Assembly: GCA_963800705.1 (NCBI GenBank)
Contig: CAWDBV010000003.1
Coordinates: forward strand, 1-64,000
Direction: 5' to 3'
Source of the DNA: CAWDBV01 sp963800705
GTDB taxonomy: Bacteria > Actinomycetota > Thermoleophilia > Solirubrobacterales > 70-9
Length of the DNA: 64,000 nucleotides
Shown: positions 24,353 to 32,584 of the stretch, piece after piece
How positions within the stretch are numbered: the stretch's first letter is position 1
Layout of the letters: each line of letters begins with the position of its first letter
Notes under the pieces: model-generated
What the model saw: the letters and a program-made list of their open reading frames with translations, nothing else
What the model was told of the DNA's origin: nothing
Databases searched by the model: none
Translations under genes and position numbers: made by a program

Positions 24353-24371
24353 ATTGACGTTTATCAATTGA
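24353..24371. promoter_or_regulatory. Probable ArsR operator
   Basis: ATTGA-CGTTTA-TCAAT is an inverted repeat with 5-bp arms, overlapped by the palindrome TCAATTGA. AT-rich dyads of this form are typical ArsR/SmtB sites. It sits in the AT-rich gap between the divergent arsC and arsR starts. Confidence 0.65.
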
Positions 24372-24391
24372 ATTGCTAGGGTTCCGGATCG

Positions 24392-24745
24392 ATGCCCGTC
24401 GATCTCGAGCTCGCCCCGAAGCAGAAGCGCCCGGTCGGCGAGCCCTGCTGCGAGCCCGTCGTCTATCCCGCCGTTGACCGGGATGCCGCGGCCCGGATGG
24501 CCTCGATCGCCAAGGCGCTCGGGGACCCGATCCGGATGCAGCTCGTCGACGTGCTCCGCAAGCACGCCGGCGAGGTCTGCGTCTGCGAGCTGGTGCCCCT
24601 CTTCGACCTCTCCCAGCCCACTGTCTCGCACCATCTCAAGGTGCTGCGCGACGCCGGTATCGTCGGCTCGGAGCGGCGCGGGCTGTGGTCCTTCTACTAC
24701 GTGAACCCGGACTCGCTCGAGGAGGTGACCAAATGGCTGACCTGA
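24392..24745 (+). CDS. arsR: ArsR-family metalloregulator
   Basis: A 117-residue winged-helix repressor. RMASIAKALGDPIRMQLVDVLRKHAGEVCVCELVPLFDLSQPTVSHHLKVLRDAGIV is the complete ArsR HTH, including the metal-sensing CVCEL motif at the start of the recognition unit. A second pair (EPCCEPV) near the N-terminus could add ligands. It most likely releases DNA on binding arsenite and controls itself and divergent arsC. A 17-codon Cys-rich frame begins inside its last codons. Confidence 0.92.
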   Translation: MPVDLELAPKQKRPVGEPCCEPVVYPAVDRDAAARMASIAKALGDPIRMQLVDVLRKHAGEVCVCELVPLFDLSQPTVSHHLKVLRDAGIVGSERRGLWSFYYVNPDSLEEVTKWLT

Positions 24746-24786
24746 ACTTCGGTCCCGAGCCGTGCTGCCCGGACTGCCCCTGCTGA
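24733..24786 (+). CDS. 17-residue Cys-rich peptide overlapping the arsR 3' end
   Basis: A short frame MADLNFGPEPCCPDCPC starts 13 bp before the end of arsR in another frame and carries four Cys in its last seven residues. The EPCC motif echoes EPCC in ArsR itself. It could be a thiolate metal-binding peptide made by coupled re-initiation. There is no separate ribosome site, so translation is unproven. Confidence 0.4.
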   Translation: MADLNFGPEPCCPDCPC

Positions 24787-24796
24787 TCGGTCGCGC

Positions 24797-25618
24797 CTAG
24801 AGCGCGACGCCGATCACCTTCAAGCGGCGGTTGAGCGCCCCGAGCCCGTACTCGGCGAGCTCTTGCGGCTCGACCCCGAGCAGCTCGGCGGCGTCTCCGT
24901 CGCCTGGAGGATTGAGCGCCTCGGCCATCGCCGGAAGCAGGCCCTGCAGCCGCCCGCGGACAACCTCGCCCATCGACGCGTCTTCGGCGACGGCCCGCCG
25001 CAGGAACTCGGTCCCGTAGGCGAGGTGGCGCTGCTCGTCGGCCGCGATTCTCGAGTAGCCGTCGACGAATCCGGGCAGCAGCTCGCGCTCGCGCAACACG
25101 CCGAGCAGGAAGTGCGAGGTCGTGATCCCGAGCGTTCCCTCGATGACCATGTGGTAGATGGTCACGAAGTCGACCTTTGCCTCGCGGTTGCGCGGATCGG
25201 AGACGAGCCGGTCGTGCGCGTTGACCAGGGCGTCGTCGAAGATCGTCCGGAAGGGCGCCGCGAGCTGCTCGCGGGCGCGTTCGACGTGCGAGGCGATCGT
25301 CGCCGGATCGGCGACGACTTCGTTCTGGAAGCGGGCGTAGAACTGCATGTGGCGGACCTCGTCGACGAGCTGGGTCGAGAGGTAGCTGCCCTCTTCCTCG
25401 TCGTCCTGGGCGAGCACCAGCCCGCAGAACTGGGTCGAGATCCGCTCCTCGGCGACGATCAGCGACGAGAGCGCGAAGTGGAGTAGCTCGCGCTCGGAGT
25501 CGCTGGCCTGCCGCCAGTGTTCGGGGTCCGCTGACAGGTCGATGTCCTGGGCAGCCCAGTGCTCGTGCTCCCAGTCGTCGTAGAGCTGCTGAGGGCTGCG
25601 CAGCGCCGTGGTCGCCAT
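24797..25618 (-). CDS. R2-like ferritin-superfamily di-iron protein
   Basis: A 273-residue helical protein with the six carboxylate/His ligands of ribonucleotide-reductase R2-type di-iron proteins: Glu58 (AEERI), Glu87 and His90 (DEVRHMQF), Glu160 (MVIEGT), Glu195 and His198 (ADEQRHLAYG). It is shorter than class I NrdB, and no large NrdA subunit is nearby, so an R2-like oxidase or related ferritin-like enzyme is more likely than a reductase subunit. The length is near that of R2lox proteins. It stands alone, divergent from an AI-2E-type transporter. Confidence 0.8.
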   Translation of the reverse strand: MATTALRSPQQLYDDWEHEHWAAQDIDLSADPEHWRQASDSERELLHFALSSLIVAEERISTQFCGLVLAQDDEEEGSYLSTQLVDEVRHMQFYARFQNEVVADPATIASHVERAREQLAAPFRTIFDDALVNAHDRLVSDPRNREAKVDFVTIYHMVIEGTLGITTSHFLLGVLRERELLPGFVDGYSRIAADEQRHLAYGTEFLRRAVAEDASMGEVVRGRLQGLLPAMAEALNPPGDGDAAELLGVEPQELAEYGLGALNRRLKVIGVAL

Positions 25619-25645
25619 CCGGAACGAAGCCTAGCCTGCCGCCCG

Positions 25646-26752
25646 ATGGACCACACTGCGGTCTCCTGGAGGCTGATCGTCAAGATCGTGCTGGTCGCGG
25701 CCGCGACCGTCGCCGGCCTCTACATCCTCTACCGGATCCGCAACGTGGTCGGGCTGCTGCTGATCGCGACCTTCTTCGCGCTCGCAATCGCACCCGCGGT
25801 CAACTGGCTCGACGAGCGCCGGGTTCCGCGCCCGGCGGCGATCCTGCTCTCCTACCTCGCGATCGCGGGCGTGATCTTCGGGATCGGGTTGCTGCTCGTC
25901 CCGCCGCTCGTCGACGGCGTCGAGGAGATCGGCGAGGATTTTCCCGGGTTGATCGAGGACCTGCGGGACAACGAGACCTTCCGCGAATACGACGACGACT
26001 ACGAGATCACCGAGAAGCTCCAGGAACAGGCGAGCGAGCTTCCCAGCCGGCTCGGCGACGCTGCCGGGACGCTCTCCGACGTCACCGTCGGCGTCTTCTC
26101 GAGCTTCGTGCAGCTGTTCGCGATTCTCGTCATCGCCTTCTTCCTGCTCATGGAGGGGAGCAGGATCCTCAACTTCCTCTACTCGCAGGTGCCCGAGCAC
26201 CGCGCGCGGCGATTGCGAACGATCGCCGACGAGGCGTCGAGCGCGGTCTCGGGCTACATGTTCGGGGCGTTCACGCTCGCCTTCCTCGCCGGCTGCGTCA
26301 CCTACGCGACCCTCTCGATCCTCGGAGTCCCGTTCGCCGTCCCGCTCGCGATCCTGTTCGCGTTCCTCGACCTCGTGCCGCTCGTCGGCGCGACGATCGG
26401 CGGCATCCTTGTCGGGATCGTGGTCGCGTTCTTCGACTTCCCCGGCGACCTGATCATCTGGGCGATCGTCGTGGTCGGATACCAGCAGCTCGAGAACTAC
26501 GTTCTGCAGCCGTTCATCTACGGCAAGGCGGTCCAGGTCCACCCGCTGTTCGTGCTGATCGCGATCCTGATCGGCGCCTCGCTGCTCGGCGTCCTCGGGG
26601 CGCTGATCGCGATCCCAGTCTCGGCGCTCGTGCAGAGCGTCGTCCGCGACTGGTGGCGCTTCCGCCAGGAGCCGCTGATCCCCGAAGAGATGGACGAGCC
26701 GCCCGACGAGCCCGACGAAGACCCGCCGACCGAGGCGCTCGAGCCGGCCTGA
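25646..26752 (+). CDS. AI-2E family transporter
   Basis: A 368-residue polytopic protein with two N-terminal helices, the conserved APAVNWLDERRVPRPAAILLSYL segment, a long soluble insertion (GVEEIGEDFPGL...) and the C-terminal helices. Typical family motifs include LFAFLDLVPLVGATIGGILVG and YQQLENYVLQPFIYGKAVQVHPL. Family members transport autoinducer-2 or act in Na+/H+ exchange and general efflux, so the substrate stays open. The tail is rich in Pro, Asp and Glu. Its stop is 9 bp from the convergent degV stop. Confidence 0.9.
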   Translation: MDHTAVSWRLIVKIVLVAAATVAGLYILYRIRNVVGLLLIATFFALAIAPAVNWLDERRVPRPAAILLSYLAIAGVIFGIGLLLVPPLVDGVEEIGEDFPGLIEDLRDNETFREYDDDYEITEKLQEQASELPSRLGDAAGTLSDVTVGVFSSFVQLFAILVIAFFLLMEGSRILNFLYSQVPEHRARRLRTIADEASSAVSGYMFGAFTLAFLAGCVTYATLSILGVPFAVPLAILFAFLDLVPLVGATIGGILVGIVVAFFDFPGDLIIWAIVVVGYQQLENYVLQPFIYGKAVQVHPLFVLIAILIGASLLGVLGALIAIPVSALVQSVVRDWWRFRQEPLIPEEMDEPPDEPDEDPPTEALEPA

Positions 26753-26761
26753 CCGCCGCCG

Positions 26762-27634
26762 CTAGTCCCCGGGAAGCAGCTCCGGGTTGATCGAGCCGAA
26801 CCCCAGCAGTCCCGGGCCGGCGTGGGCGCCGACCACCGGGCCGATCTCGGAGACGAAAACGGGATCGCTGCCGAACACAGGCCGACAGGCGTCGACCAGG
26901 TCCTCAGCGGCTTCGATGTCGCGAATGTGCTGAACGACCCAGGCGTCGGCGCCGTCGCCGTGCCGCTGGCGGGCGAAGTCGAGCAGTTTCGCCAGCGCCC
27001 GGGCGCGGGTGCGGACCCGCTCCACGGGCTCGATCTCGGCCTCGAAGGTGAGGATCGGCTTGATCTTCAGCGTCGTGCCGATCCAGGCCTGCGCGCCGCC
27101 GATTCGCCCGCCGCGCCGCAGATACTCGAGCGTGTCGACGGCGAACCAGATCTTCAGCTTCGAGCGTGCCTCCTCGGTGCGCCGCACGACCCCCGCTGCG
27201 TCCTCGCCGGCTTCGGCCGCCGCCGCCGCGGCGAGCACGACCAGGCCCTGGCCTCCCGCGGTCGTGAGGCTGTCGAAGGTGTGGATGCGCTCGCCGCCCT
27301 TTCCCTCGCTGATCAGCCGCTCGCGCGCCTGGTTGGCGGCTTCGTAGGTGCCCGAGATCCCCGATGAGATGTGGATCGAGACGATCTCGCGGCCGTCGGC
27401 GAGCAGCGGCTCGTAGACGGCCATGAAGTCGCCGATCGAGGGCTGCGAGGTGGTCGCGGCCTCGTCGCTTCCGAGCAGCTTCTCGTAGAAGGCGTCGTAG
27501 TCGCCGATCTCCACCTCGCGCTCGTGGTCGCCGGGCAGCCCGACGTAGAGGCTGACGAGCTCGATGCCGTGCCGTTCGATCAGCTCCTGCGGCAGGTACG
27601 AGGTCGAGTCGGTGACTATGGCGGGGGCGGCCAC
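26762..27634 (-). CDS. DegV family fatty-acid-binding protein
   Basis: A 290-residue two-domain DegV protein. AIVTDSTSYLPQELIERHGIELV is the standard opening, and AATTSQPSIGDFMAVYEPLL and IHISSGISGTYEAANQAR supply the fatty-acid carboxylate-binding Thr/Ser residues. GPVVGAHAGPGLLGFG is the conserved C-terminal motif. Members of this family (FakB) present fatty acids to the kinase FakA; no fakA is visible here. The start is a GTG. It is divergent from an SDR gene. Confidence 0.9.
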   Translation of the reverse strand: MAAPAIVTDSTSYLPQELIERHGIELVSLYVGLPGDHEREVEIGDYDAFYEKLLGSDEAATTSQPSIGDFMAVYEPLLADGREIVSIHISSGISGTYEAANQARERLISEGKGGERIHTFDSLTTAGGQGLVVLAAAAAAEAGEDAAGVVRRTEEARSKLKIWFAVDTLEYLRRGGRIGGAQAWIGTTLKIKPILTFEAEIEPVERVRTRARALAKLLDFARQRHGDGADAWVVQHIRDIEAAEDLVDACRPVFGSDPVFVSEIGPVVGAHAGPGLLGFGSINPELLPGD

Positions 27635-27705
27635 GGCGGCGCGATTCTTTCAGGTGGGCGCTGTCCGGCGGCGACAGCGCAGCGGGCGCCCTACCATCCT
27701 CGCCG

Positions 27706-28809
27706 GTGGCCTCGAAGACGCTTGTAACCGGCGGCACCGGGTTTGTCGGCTCGCATCTGGTCCGAGCGCTGGGTGAGCGCGGCGACGAGCTGCGGCTGCT
27801 GGTTCGCGATCCCGAGCGCACCGAGTTCCTGCGCGGGAAGGCCGACTTCGAGGCCAAGACTGGGGACATCACCGACCGCGAAGCGGTTCGCAAGGCGATG
27901 AAGGGGATCGAGCGGGTCTTCCACGTAGCGGGAACCACATCGCACCGGGCGGGCGGCCGCAAGAAGGTCTTCGACGTCAACGTCGGCGGGACGCGAACCG
28001 TGATGGCCGAGGCGCTTCGGGCCGGGGTCGAGCGCGTCGTCCACACATCCTCGGTCGCCGCTGTGGGGCCCGCGAAGCCCGGCGAGACCGCCGACGAGGA
28101 GCAGCTGTTCACCGCCGGCAGGCACGGGATCGCCTACATGAACTCCAAGCACGAGGCCGAGCTCGAGGCGCTGCGCGCCGCGGCAAAGGGGTTGCCGGTG
28201 GTGATCGTCAACCCCGCTTTCGTCCTCGGCCCCGACGACCCGAAGGGGACCTCGAACGACCTGGTGCGGCGTTTTCTGCTCCGCCAGATCCCCGTCTACG
28301 TCGATGGCGGCATCAACATCGTCGACGTGCGCGACGTCGCCGCCGGCGAGCTGCTCGCCGACGAGCGCGGGCACGAGGGCGAGCGCTACATCCTCGGCGG
28401 CCGCAATTTCACCCTCCAGAGGCTGTTCACCGACCTCGGCCGGATCGCCGACGTGCCGCCGCCGGCGATCAAGCTCCCGGGCCAGCTCGCGAGCGCCGGG
28501 ATCGCCGCGCTCGAGCGCGCCGGGATCCCGGTCCCCGCGAGCGAAGACGAGGTCAAGGCCGGATCGCTCTGGTACACGTACCGCAACGACAAGGCGAAGC
28601 GCGAGCTCGGCTTCCGCCCCCGCCCGCACGAGCAGACGCTCGAGGAGACCGTCGCCTGGCAGCTCGAGCGCCTCGACGAGCCGGGTCCACGCGAGCAGGC
28701 CGCCGACCTGGCGCTGCGAGCCACCGGAAAGGTCGCCTCGGCCGCCGAGAAGCTGCCCCGGCCGCGGGTACCGGGCCTCGGCCGGGTGCGCCGCCGCCTC
28801 GGTCTGTGA
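27706..28809 (+). CDS. NAD-dependent epimerase/dehydratase (extended SDR)
   Basis: A 367-residue Rossmann enzyme. VTGGTGFVGSHLVRALGERG binds NAD(P), HVAGTTSHRAGGRKKVFDVNVGGTRTVMAEA is the SDR core, and YMNSKHEAE supplies the YxxxK pair. The substrate half resembles dihydroflavonol reductase/HpnA-like epimerases, though no hopanoid genes are adjacent. The C-terminal 50 residues after the fold (ATGKVASAAEKLPRPRVPGLG) are basic. It starts with GTG and is followed 10 bp later by a thioredoxin-fold gene. Confidence 0.88.
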   Translation: MASKTLVTGGTGFVGSHLVRALGERGDELRLLVRDPERTEFLRGKADFEAKTGDITDREAVRKAMKGIERVFHVAGTTSHRAGGRKKVFDVNVGGTRTVMAEALRAGVERVVHTSSVAAVGPAKPGETADEEQLFTAGRHGIAYMNSKHEAELEALRAAAKGLPVVIVNPAFVLGPDDPKGTSNDLVRRFLLRQIPVYVDGGINIVDVRDVAAGELLADERGHEGERYILGGRNFTLQRLFTDLGRIADVPPPAIKLPGQLASAGIAALERAGIPVPASEDEVKAGSLWYTYRNDKAKRELGFRPRPHEQTLEETVAWQLERLDEPGPREQAADLALRATGKVASAAEKLPRPRVPGLGRVRRRLGL

Positions 28810-28819
28810 GCAAAGAGCT

Positions 28820-29107
28820 GTGAGCGAGACCGCAGAGCCGCGACGGGTCCTCTACCGCTGCCGGACGCCCGGCAACCGGCTCTGTCCGTGCGGGAGGGTC
28901 GAGCGCAGGCTGCGCAAGCTCGGGGTCGAGCACGAGACCGAGCGGGTCGCGCTGCGGCGCGCCGACCGCCCCGAGATCGTCGAGCTCACCAAACAGCACT
29001 TCGTACCCGTGTTCGTAGACGGCGACGAGGTGATCAGCGACTCGCGGCGGATCAGGCAGTACCTGGACCAGAAATACGGCGAAAAGACGCCCGAGAAGTC
29101 CGGGTGA
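28820..29107 (+). CDS. Glutaredoxin/GST N-terminal-like thioredoxin-fold protein
   Basis: A 95-residue thioredoxin-fold domain. VLYRCRTPGNRLCPCGRVERRLRKLGVEHE gives strand-Cys-helix, then VPVFVDGDEVISDSRRIRQYLDQKYGE is the cis-Pro and GSH-binding region of glutaredoxins and GST N-domains. It has three Cys (CRTPGNRLCPC) instead of a plain CPxC motif, and no GST C-terminal domain. The GTG start follows the SDR stop by 10 bp; an IscA-like gene follows. Confidence 0.75.
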   Translation: MSETAEPRRVLYRCRTPGNRLCPCGRVERRLRKLGVEHETERVALRRADRPEIVELTKQHFVPVFVDGDEVISDSRRIRQYLDQKYGEKTPEKSG

Positions 29108-29131
29108 GGGCGTGCTCTAGAATGTCGGGCC

Positions 29132-29506
29132 ATGACTGAGACCGAACCGATCACGCTCACCGAGCGCGCCGCTTCGAAGATCAAGGACCTGCTCGCCGAG
29201 CAGGAGAACCCCGCCGACCAGGCGCTGCGCGTCGCGGTCCGCGGCGGCGGCTGCTCGGGCTTCGAGTACGCGCTCGCCTTCGACGCCCGCAAGGACGACG
29301 ACCACGTCTTCGAGCGCGACGGCGTCAACGTCGTCGTCGACAAGAGCTCGATGCAGTTCGTCTTCGGCTCCGAGGTCGACTACGTCGACGGCCTCCAGGG
29401 CGCCGGCTTCGCGGTCAACAACCCGAACGTGGTCGCTGCTTGCGGTTGCGGCTCCTCCTTCCAGGTCAAGGAAGAGGACGCCGACGCCGAGACCGCCGCC
29501 GTCTAG
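29132..29506 (+). CDS. Iron-sulfur cluster insertion protein (HesB/IscA/ErpA type)
   Basis: A 124-residue A-type Fe-S carrier. The three invariant cysteines are in RGGGCSGFEY and CGCGSSF; ITLTERAASKIKDLLAEQ is the usual N-terminus. It delivers [2Fe-2S]/[4Fe-4S] clusters to apo-proteins. The acidic tail (EEDADAETAAV) is an extension. Facing it on the opposite strand are grx, bolA and fprA, so this is a small Fe-S/haem locus. Confidence 0.92.
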   Translation: MTETEPITLTERAASKIKDLLAEQENPADQALRVAVRGGGCSGFEYALAFDARKDDDHVFERDGVNVVVDKSSMQFVFGSEVDYVDGLQGAGFAVNNPNVVAACGCGSSFQVKEEDADAETAAV

Positions 29507-29544
29507 CTCTAGACCCGCCGCCCCGAAGCGACTACGCTTTCGGC

Positions 29545-29820
<276 letters not shown>

Positions 29821-29822
29821 GG

Positions 29823-30242
29823 CTAGGTTCCCTCGATCTTCATCGGAGGGCTCTGGGTGACCGGAGCGTCCGGGTCAGCCTGCGGGGTCTCCGGGACCGC
29901 TTCGGGGGCGGTCGTCCCGAGCAGCTCGGCGAGCTCTCCGGACTCGTGCATCTCCTCGACGATGTCGGCACCGCCGACCAGCTCGCCCTTGACGTAGAGC
30001 TGCGGGAACGTGCGCCAGTCGGCGATCTCGCCGGTCGCCTCGCGCAGCGGCTCGAGCGCCGGCAGCACGTCGAGCGCCGCGTACTCGACCCCGTAGGCAT
30101 CGAGGGCGGAGACGGCGCGAATCGAGTTGCCGCAGCTCGGCGCCTCGGGCGTGCCCTTCATCATCAGCAGCACGGGATGGTCGGCGATCAGCTGCTCGAC
30201 CTTGTCCTTGAGAGGGGGTTCGTTCGCGGAGGGCTCAGTCAT
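29823..30242 (-). CDS. Grx4-type monothiol glutaredoxin with CGNS active site
   Basis: A 139-residue monothiol glutaredoxin homologue: VEQLIADHPVLLMMKGTPEAPSCGNSIRAVSALDAYGVEY, then WRTFPQLYVKGELVGGADIVEEMHESGEL. Family members hold a bridging [2Fe-2S] cluster with glutathione or another thiol and partner with BolA. The usual CGFS motif is CGNS here, Asn replacing Phe. The C-terminal 35 residues are a Pro-rich tail. Its ATG overlaps the bolA stop (ATGACTGA), so the partners are co-translated. Confidence 0.88.
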   Translation of the reverse strand: MTEPSANEPPLKDKVEQLIADHPVLLMMKGTPEAPSCGNSIRAVSALDAYGVEYAALDVLPALEPLREATGEIADWRTFPQLYVKGELVGGADIVEEMHESGELAELLGTTAPEAVPETPQADPDAPVTQSPPMKIEGT

Positions 30243-30468
30243 CGCTGACGATTGTACGCAACGTGAGCGAGTGGATTTCGCCGCTGTCGGTTCGCTCCTG
30301 CAAAGCGGCCTTGACGAGCCGGTGCTGGTCGATGCGGCTCAGCCCCGCGAACTGGCCCGCGGTGACCGTGACCTTGAGGTGGTCGCCGCCGCGCTCGTCC
30401 TCAACGTTGACCTCGGCACCGGGCAATTCGGCCTCGATCAGCCCCTTGACATCGTCGAGCAAGGTCAC
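30235..30468 (-). CDS. BolA family protein
   Basis: A 77-residue BolA-fold protein: VTLLDDVKGLIEAELPGAEVNVEDERGGDHLKVTVTAGQFAGLSRIDQHRLVKAALQERTDSGEIHSLTLRTI. BolA proteins pair with monothiol glutaredoxins to bind or transfer a [2Fe-2S] cluster; the C-terminal His (IHSL) is the usual ligand. The GTG overlaps the fprA stop (GTGA) and the gene runs into grx, an order that supports a Grx-BolA complex. Confidence 0.88.
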   Translation of the reverse strand: MTLLDDVKGLIEAELPGAEVNVEDERGGDHLKVTVTAGQFAGLSRIDQHRLVKAALQERTDSGEIHSLTLRTIVSDD

Positions 30469-31856
30469 GCCGGCTCGGCGGACTTCGCCGCTTCGAGCAT
30501 CTCCTCGACGTCGACGAACTTGACCCGCGGGCGGCCGAGCGGCTCGCCGCGTGCGACCTCGGCGGCGTCGATCGCCTCCCAGCCCGAGTAGGTGACGTGG
30601 TCGGGGGCGCGCTCGGCGAGCAGCTGCTCGATCGCGGCGGGGTCGGTGTTGCCCGGGGAGCCGAGCTTGCCGGCCTTCGCGTCCTCGACCAGCAGGTCGA
30701 CGGTCTCCTGGGCGTCCTTCTTGTTGGTCCCGATCACGCCCGAGGGGCCGCGCTTGATCCAGCCGACGGCGTAGAGGCCGGGCGCCTGCTCGCCCGATTC
30801 GCCGCTGACGCGGCCGCCCTCGTTCGGGATCACGCCGGCGTCCTCGTCGAACGGCGCGCCCTCGACCGGAATTCCCTTGTAGCCGATCGAGCGCAGCACC
30901 AGCCCGCAGTCGATCGTCTCGCGCTCGCCGGTGTCGACCGCGCGAATCCGGTCGCCGTCGCGCTGCAGCTCGTTGCGGCCGACGACGATCCGCTCGACCT
31001 TGCCGTCGCCCTGGATCTCGATCGGCGAGGCGAGGAAGCGGAGCACGACGCGCTTGTCCTTGCCCTCGGGCTCGCGCTGGGAGAACTCGGTGAAGATCTC
31101 GACGTTCTTGCGCGCCGTGATGTCGGCGTCGTCGGAGTCGAGGAACTCCTGGCTGATCTGGTCGAGCTCCATCTGGGCCGGGTCGATGACGACGTCGGCG
31201 TCGACGAGCTCGCCGAGCTCGCGGACCTCGGGGTTCGTGAACGCGGCCTGCGCAGGCCCGCGGCGGCCGAGTACGAGGATCTCCTTGACGCCGCAGTCGG
31301 CGAGCGGATCGATCGCGTGCTCGGCGGTGTCGGTCTCCTCGAGCTCGGGGCGGGTGAGCGCGATCATCCGGGTGACATCGGCCGCGACATTCCCGTTCCC
31401 GATCACGACGACTCGCTCGCAATCGAGGTTGAACTCGCGGTCGGTGAAGTCGGGGTGGGCGTTGTACCAATTGACGAACTCGGTCGCCGAATGGCTTCCG
31501 GACAGCTCCTCGCCGGGGATCCCGAGGTGGCGGTCGACGCTCGTCCCGTAGGCGAACACGATCGCGTCGTAGTGGTCTGCGAGCTCGTCGACGCTGATCT
31601 GCTCGCCGACGTCGACGTTGCCGAAGAAGCGAAAGCCGTCGCGGGCAGCGGTCTTCTCGTAGACACGGATCACCGACTTGATCTTCGGGTGGTCGGGAGC
31701 GACGCCGGCGCGAACAAGGCCGAACGGTGTGGGGAGGCGGTCGAACATGTCGACCTCGATCTCGACCTCCTCCTGCTTGAGCAGGTGCTCAGCGGCGTAG
31801 AAGCCCGCCGGCCCGGAGCCGACGATCGCAACGCGAATGGGTGTTTCGGCGCCCAT
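30465..31856 (-). CDS. fprA: FprA-type ferredoxin/adrenodoxin-NADP+ reductase
   Basis: A 463-residue FAD enzyme passing electrons between NADPH and ferredoxin. VAIVGSGPAGFYAAEHLL binds FAD; DRLPTPFGLVRAGVAPDHPKIKSV is the adrenodoxin-reductase signature; VVVIGNGNVAADVTRMI binds NADPH; GLYAVGWIKRGPSGVIGTNKKDAQETV is the C-terminal FAD motif. The length and motifs match mycobacterial FprA. It lies between hemQ (25 bp upstream) and bolA, so it may supply electrons for Fe-S or haem work. Confidence 0.93.
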   Translation of the reverse strand: MGAETPIRVAIVGSGPAGFYAAEHLLKQEEVEIEVDMFDRLPTPFGLVRAGVAPDHPKIKSVIRVYEKTAARDGFRFFGNVDVGEQISVDELADHYDAIVFAYGTSVDRHLGIPGEELSGSHSATEFVNWYNAHPDFTDREFNLDCERVVVIGNGNVAADVTRMIALTRPELEETDTAEHAIDPLADCGVKEILVLGRRGPAQAAFTNPEVRELGELVDADVVIDPAQMELDQISQEFLDSDDADITARKNVEIFTEFSQREPEGKDKRVVLRFLASPIEIQGDGKVERIVVGRNELQRDGDRIRAVDTGERETIDCGLVLRSIGYKGIPVEGAPFDEDAGVIPNEGGRVSGESGEQAPGLYAVGWIKRGPSGVIGTNKKDAQETVDLLVEDAKAGKLGSPGNTDPAAIEQLLAERAPDHVTYSGWEAIDAAEVARGEPLGRPRVKFVDVEEMLEAAKSAEPA

Positions 31857-31881
31857 GAGAAGCGGAGAGGATAGAGAGTGC

Positions 31882-32580
31882 TTACTGGAGGGTCAGTGGC
31901 GCGCCGACGGCCTCGCCGTCGAGCGCGTCGAGCGCCTTGCCGACCGACATCGCGACGCAGGTGAAGATCGGCGTGTCGCGCTCGGTGTAGGAGCTCGACT
32001 CCGAGCCGCGCAGCTCCTGGACGAGGTCGAGGAAGTCGCCGGGCTCGTCGGCCTCGAAGGAGACGACGAACTCCTGGTCATCGAGCCCGAACGAGTAGGC
32101 GGTGTTGATCGAGATCTGCGGATAGCGCTGTCCGATCTCGATGTGGCCCTTCATGATCCGGCCGCGCTCATCGTCCGGGAGCGCGTACCACTCGCGCTTC
32201 TTCCAGAACGGGTAGACGAACAGGTACTTGCGCTCCGAGACGCAGATCTCGTCGCGCACCTGCTGCTCGGAGTACGGAGAGCGTTTGGTCATCGCGAGGT
32301 AGGAGTAGGGGATCTCGGCCCACTGCGAGAGCCCGCTCTGCGCGAGCACGACGTGAAAGGTGTGGATGTCCTCAAGGATCGGGCTCTGGCTGAGCAGCAT
32401 CAGGTCGACGTCGCCGCGGGTGCCGACCGTCGAGTAGGCTCGCAGCGAGCGGTCGACCGCAAAGTCCTCGCAAGCGGCGAGGAACTCGTGCTTGTCGCGG
32501 GCGCGCTCATCGGGATCGCGCCGCCGCCAGGCGGGGTCGAGCTTGAGGAAGGTGAACTTGACGAAGGTGCGGTCGGCCAT
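31882..32580 (-). CDS. hemQ: Coproheme decarboxylase HemQ (chlorite-dismutase family)
   Basis: A 232-residue enzyme of the coproporphyrin-dependent haem pathway, decarboxylating coproheme III to haem b. His146 (KGHIEIGQRYP) is the proximal haem ligand. Tyr123 in YPFWKKREWY aligns with the catalytic Tyr of Staphylococcus HemQ (YPMSKRR); the loop between Tyr and His is four residues shorter. It opens MADRTFVKFTFLKLDPAWRR. The ATG is used although a longer frame exists, because the family starts here. It leads the hemQ-fprA-bolA-grx operon and is divergent from a membrane protein only 4 bp away. Confidence 0.92.
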   Translation of the reverse strand: MADRTFVKFTFLKLDPAWRRRDPDERARDKHEFLAACEDFAVDRSLRAYSTVGTRGDVDLMLLSQSPILEDIHTFHVVLAQSGLSQWAEIPYSYLAMTKRSPYSEQQVRDEICVSERKYLFVYPFWKKREWYALPDDERGRIMKGHIEIGQRYPQISINTAYSFGLDDQEFVVSFEADEPGDFLDLVQELRGSESSSYTERDTPIFTCVAMSVGKALDALDGEAVGAPLTLQ

Positions 32581-32584
32581 CCAA

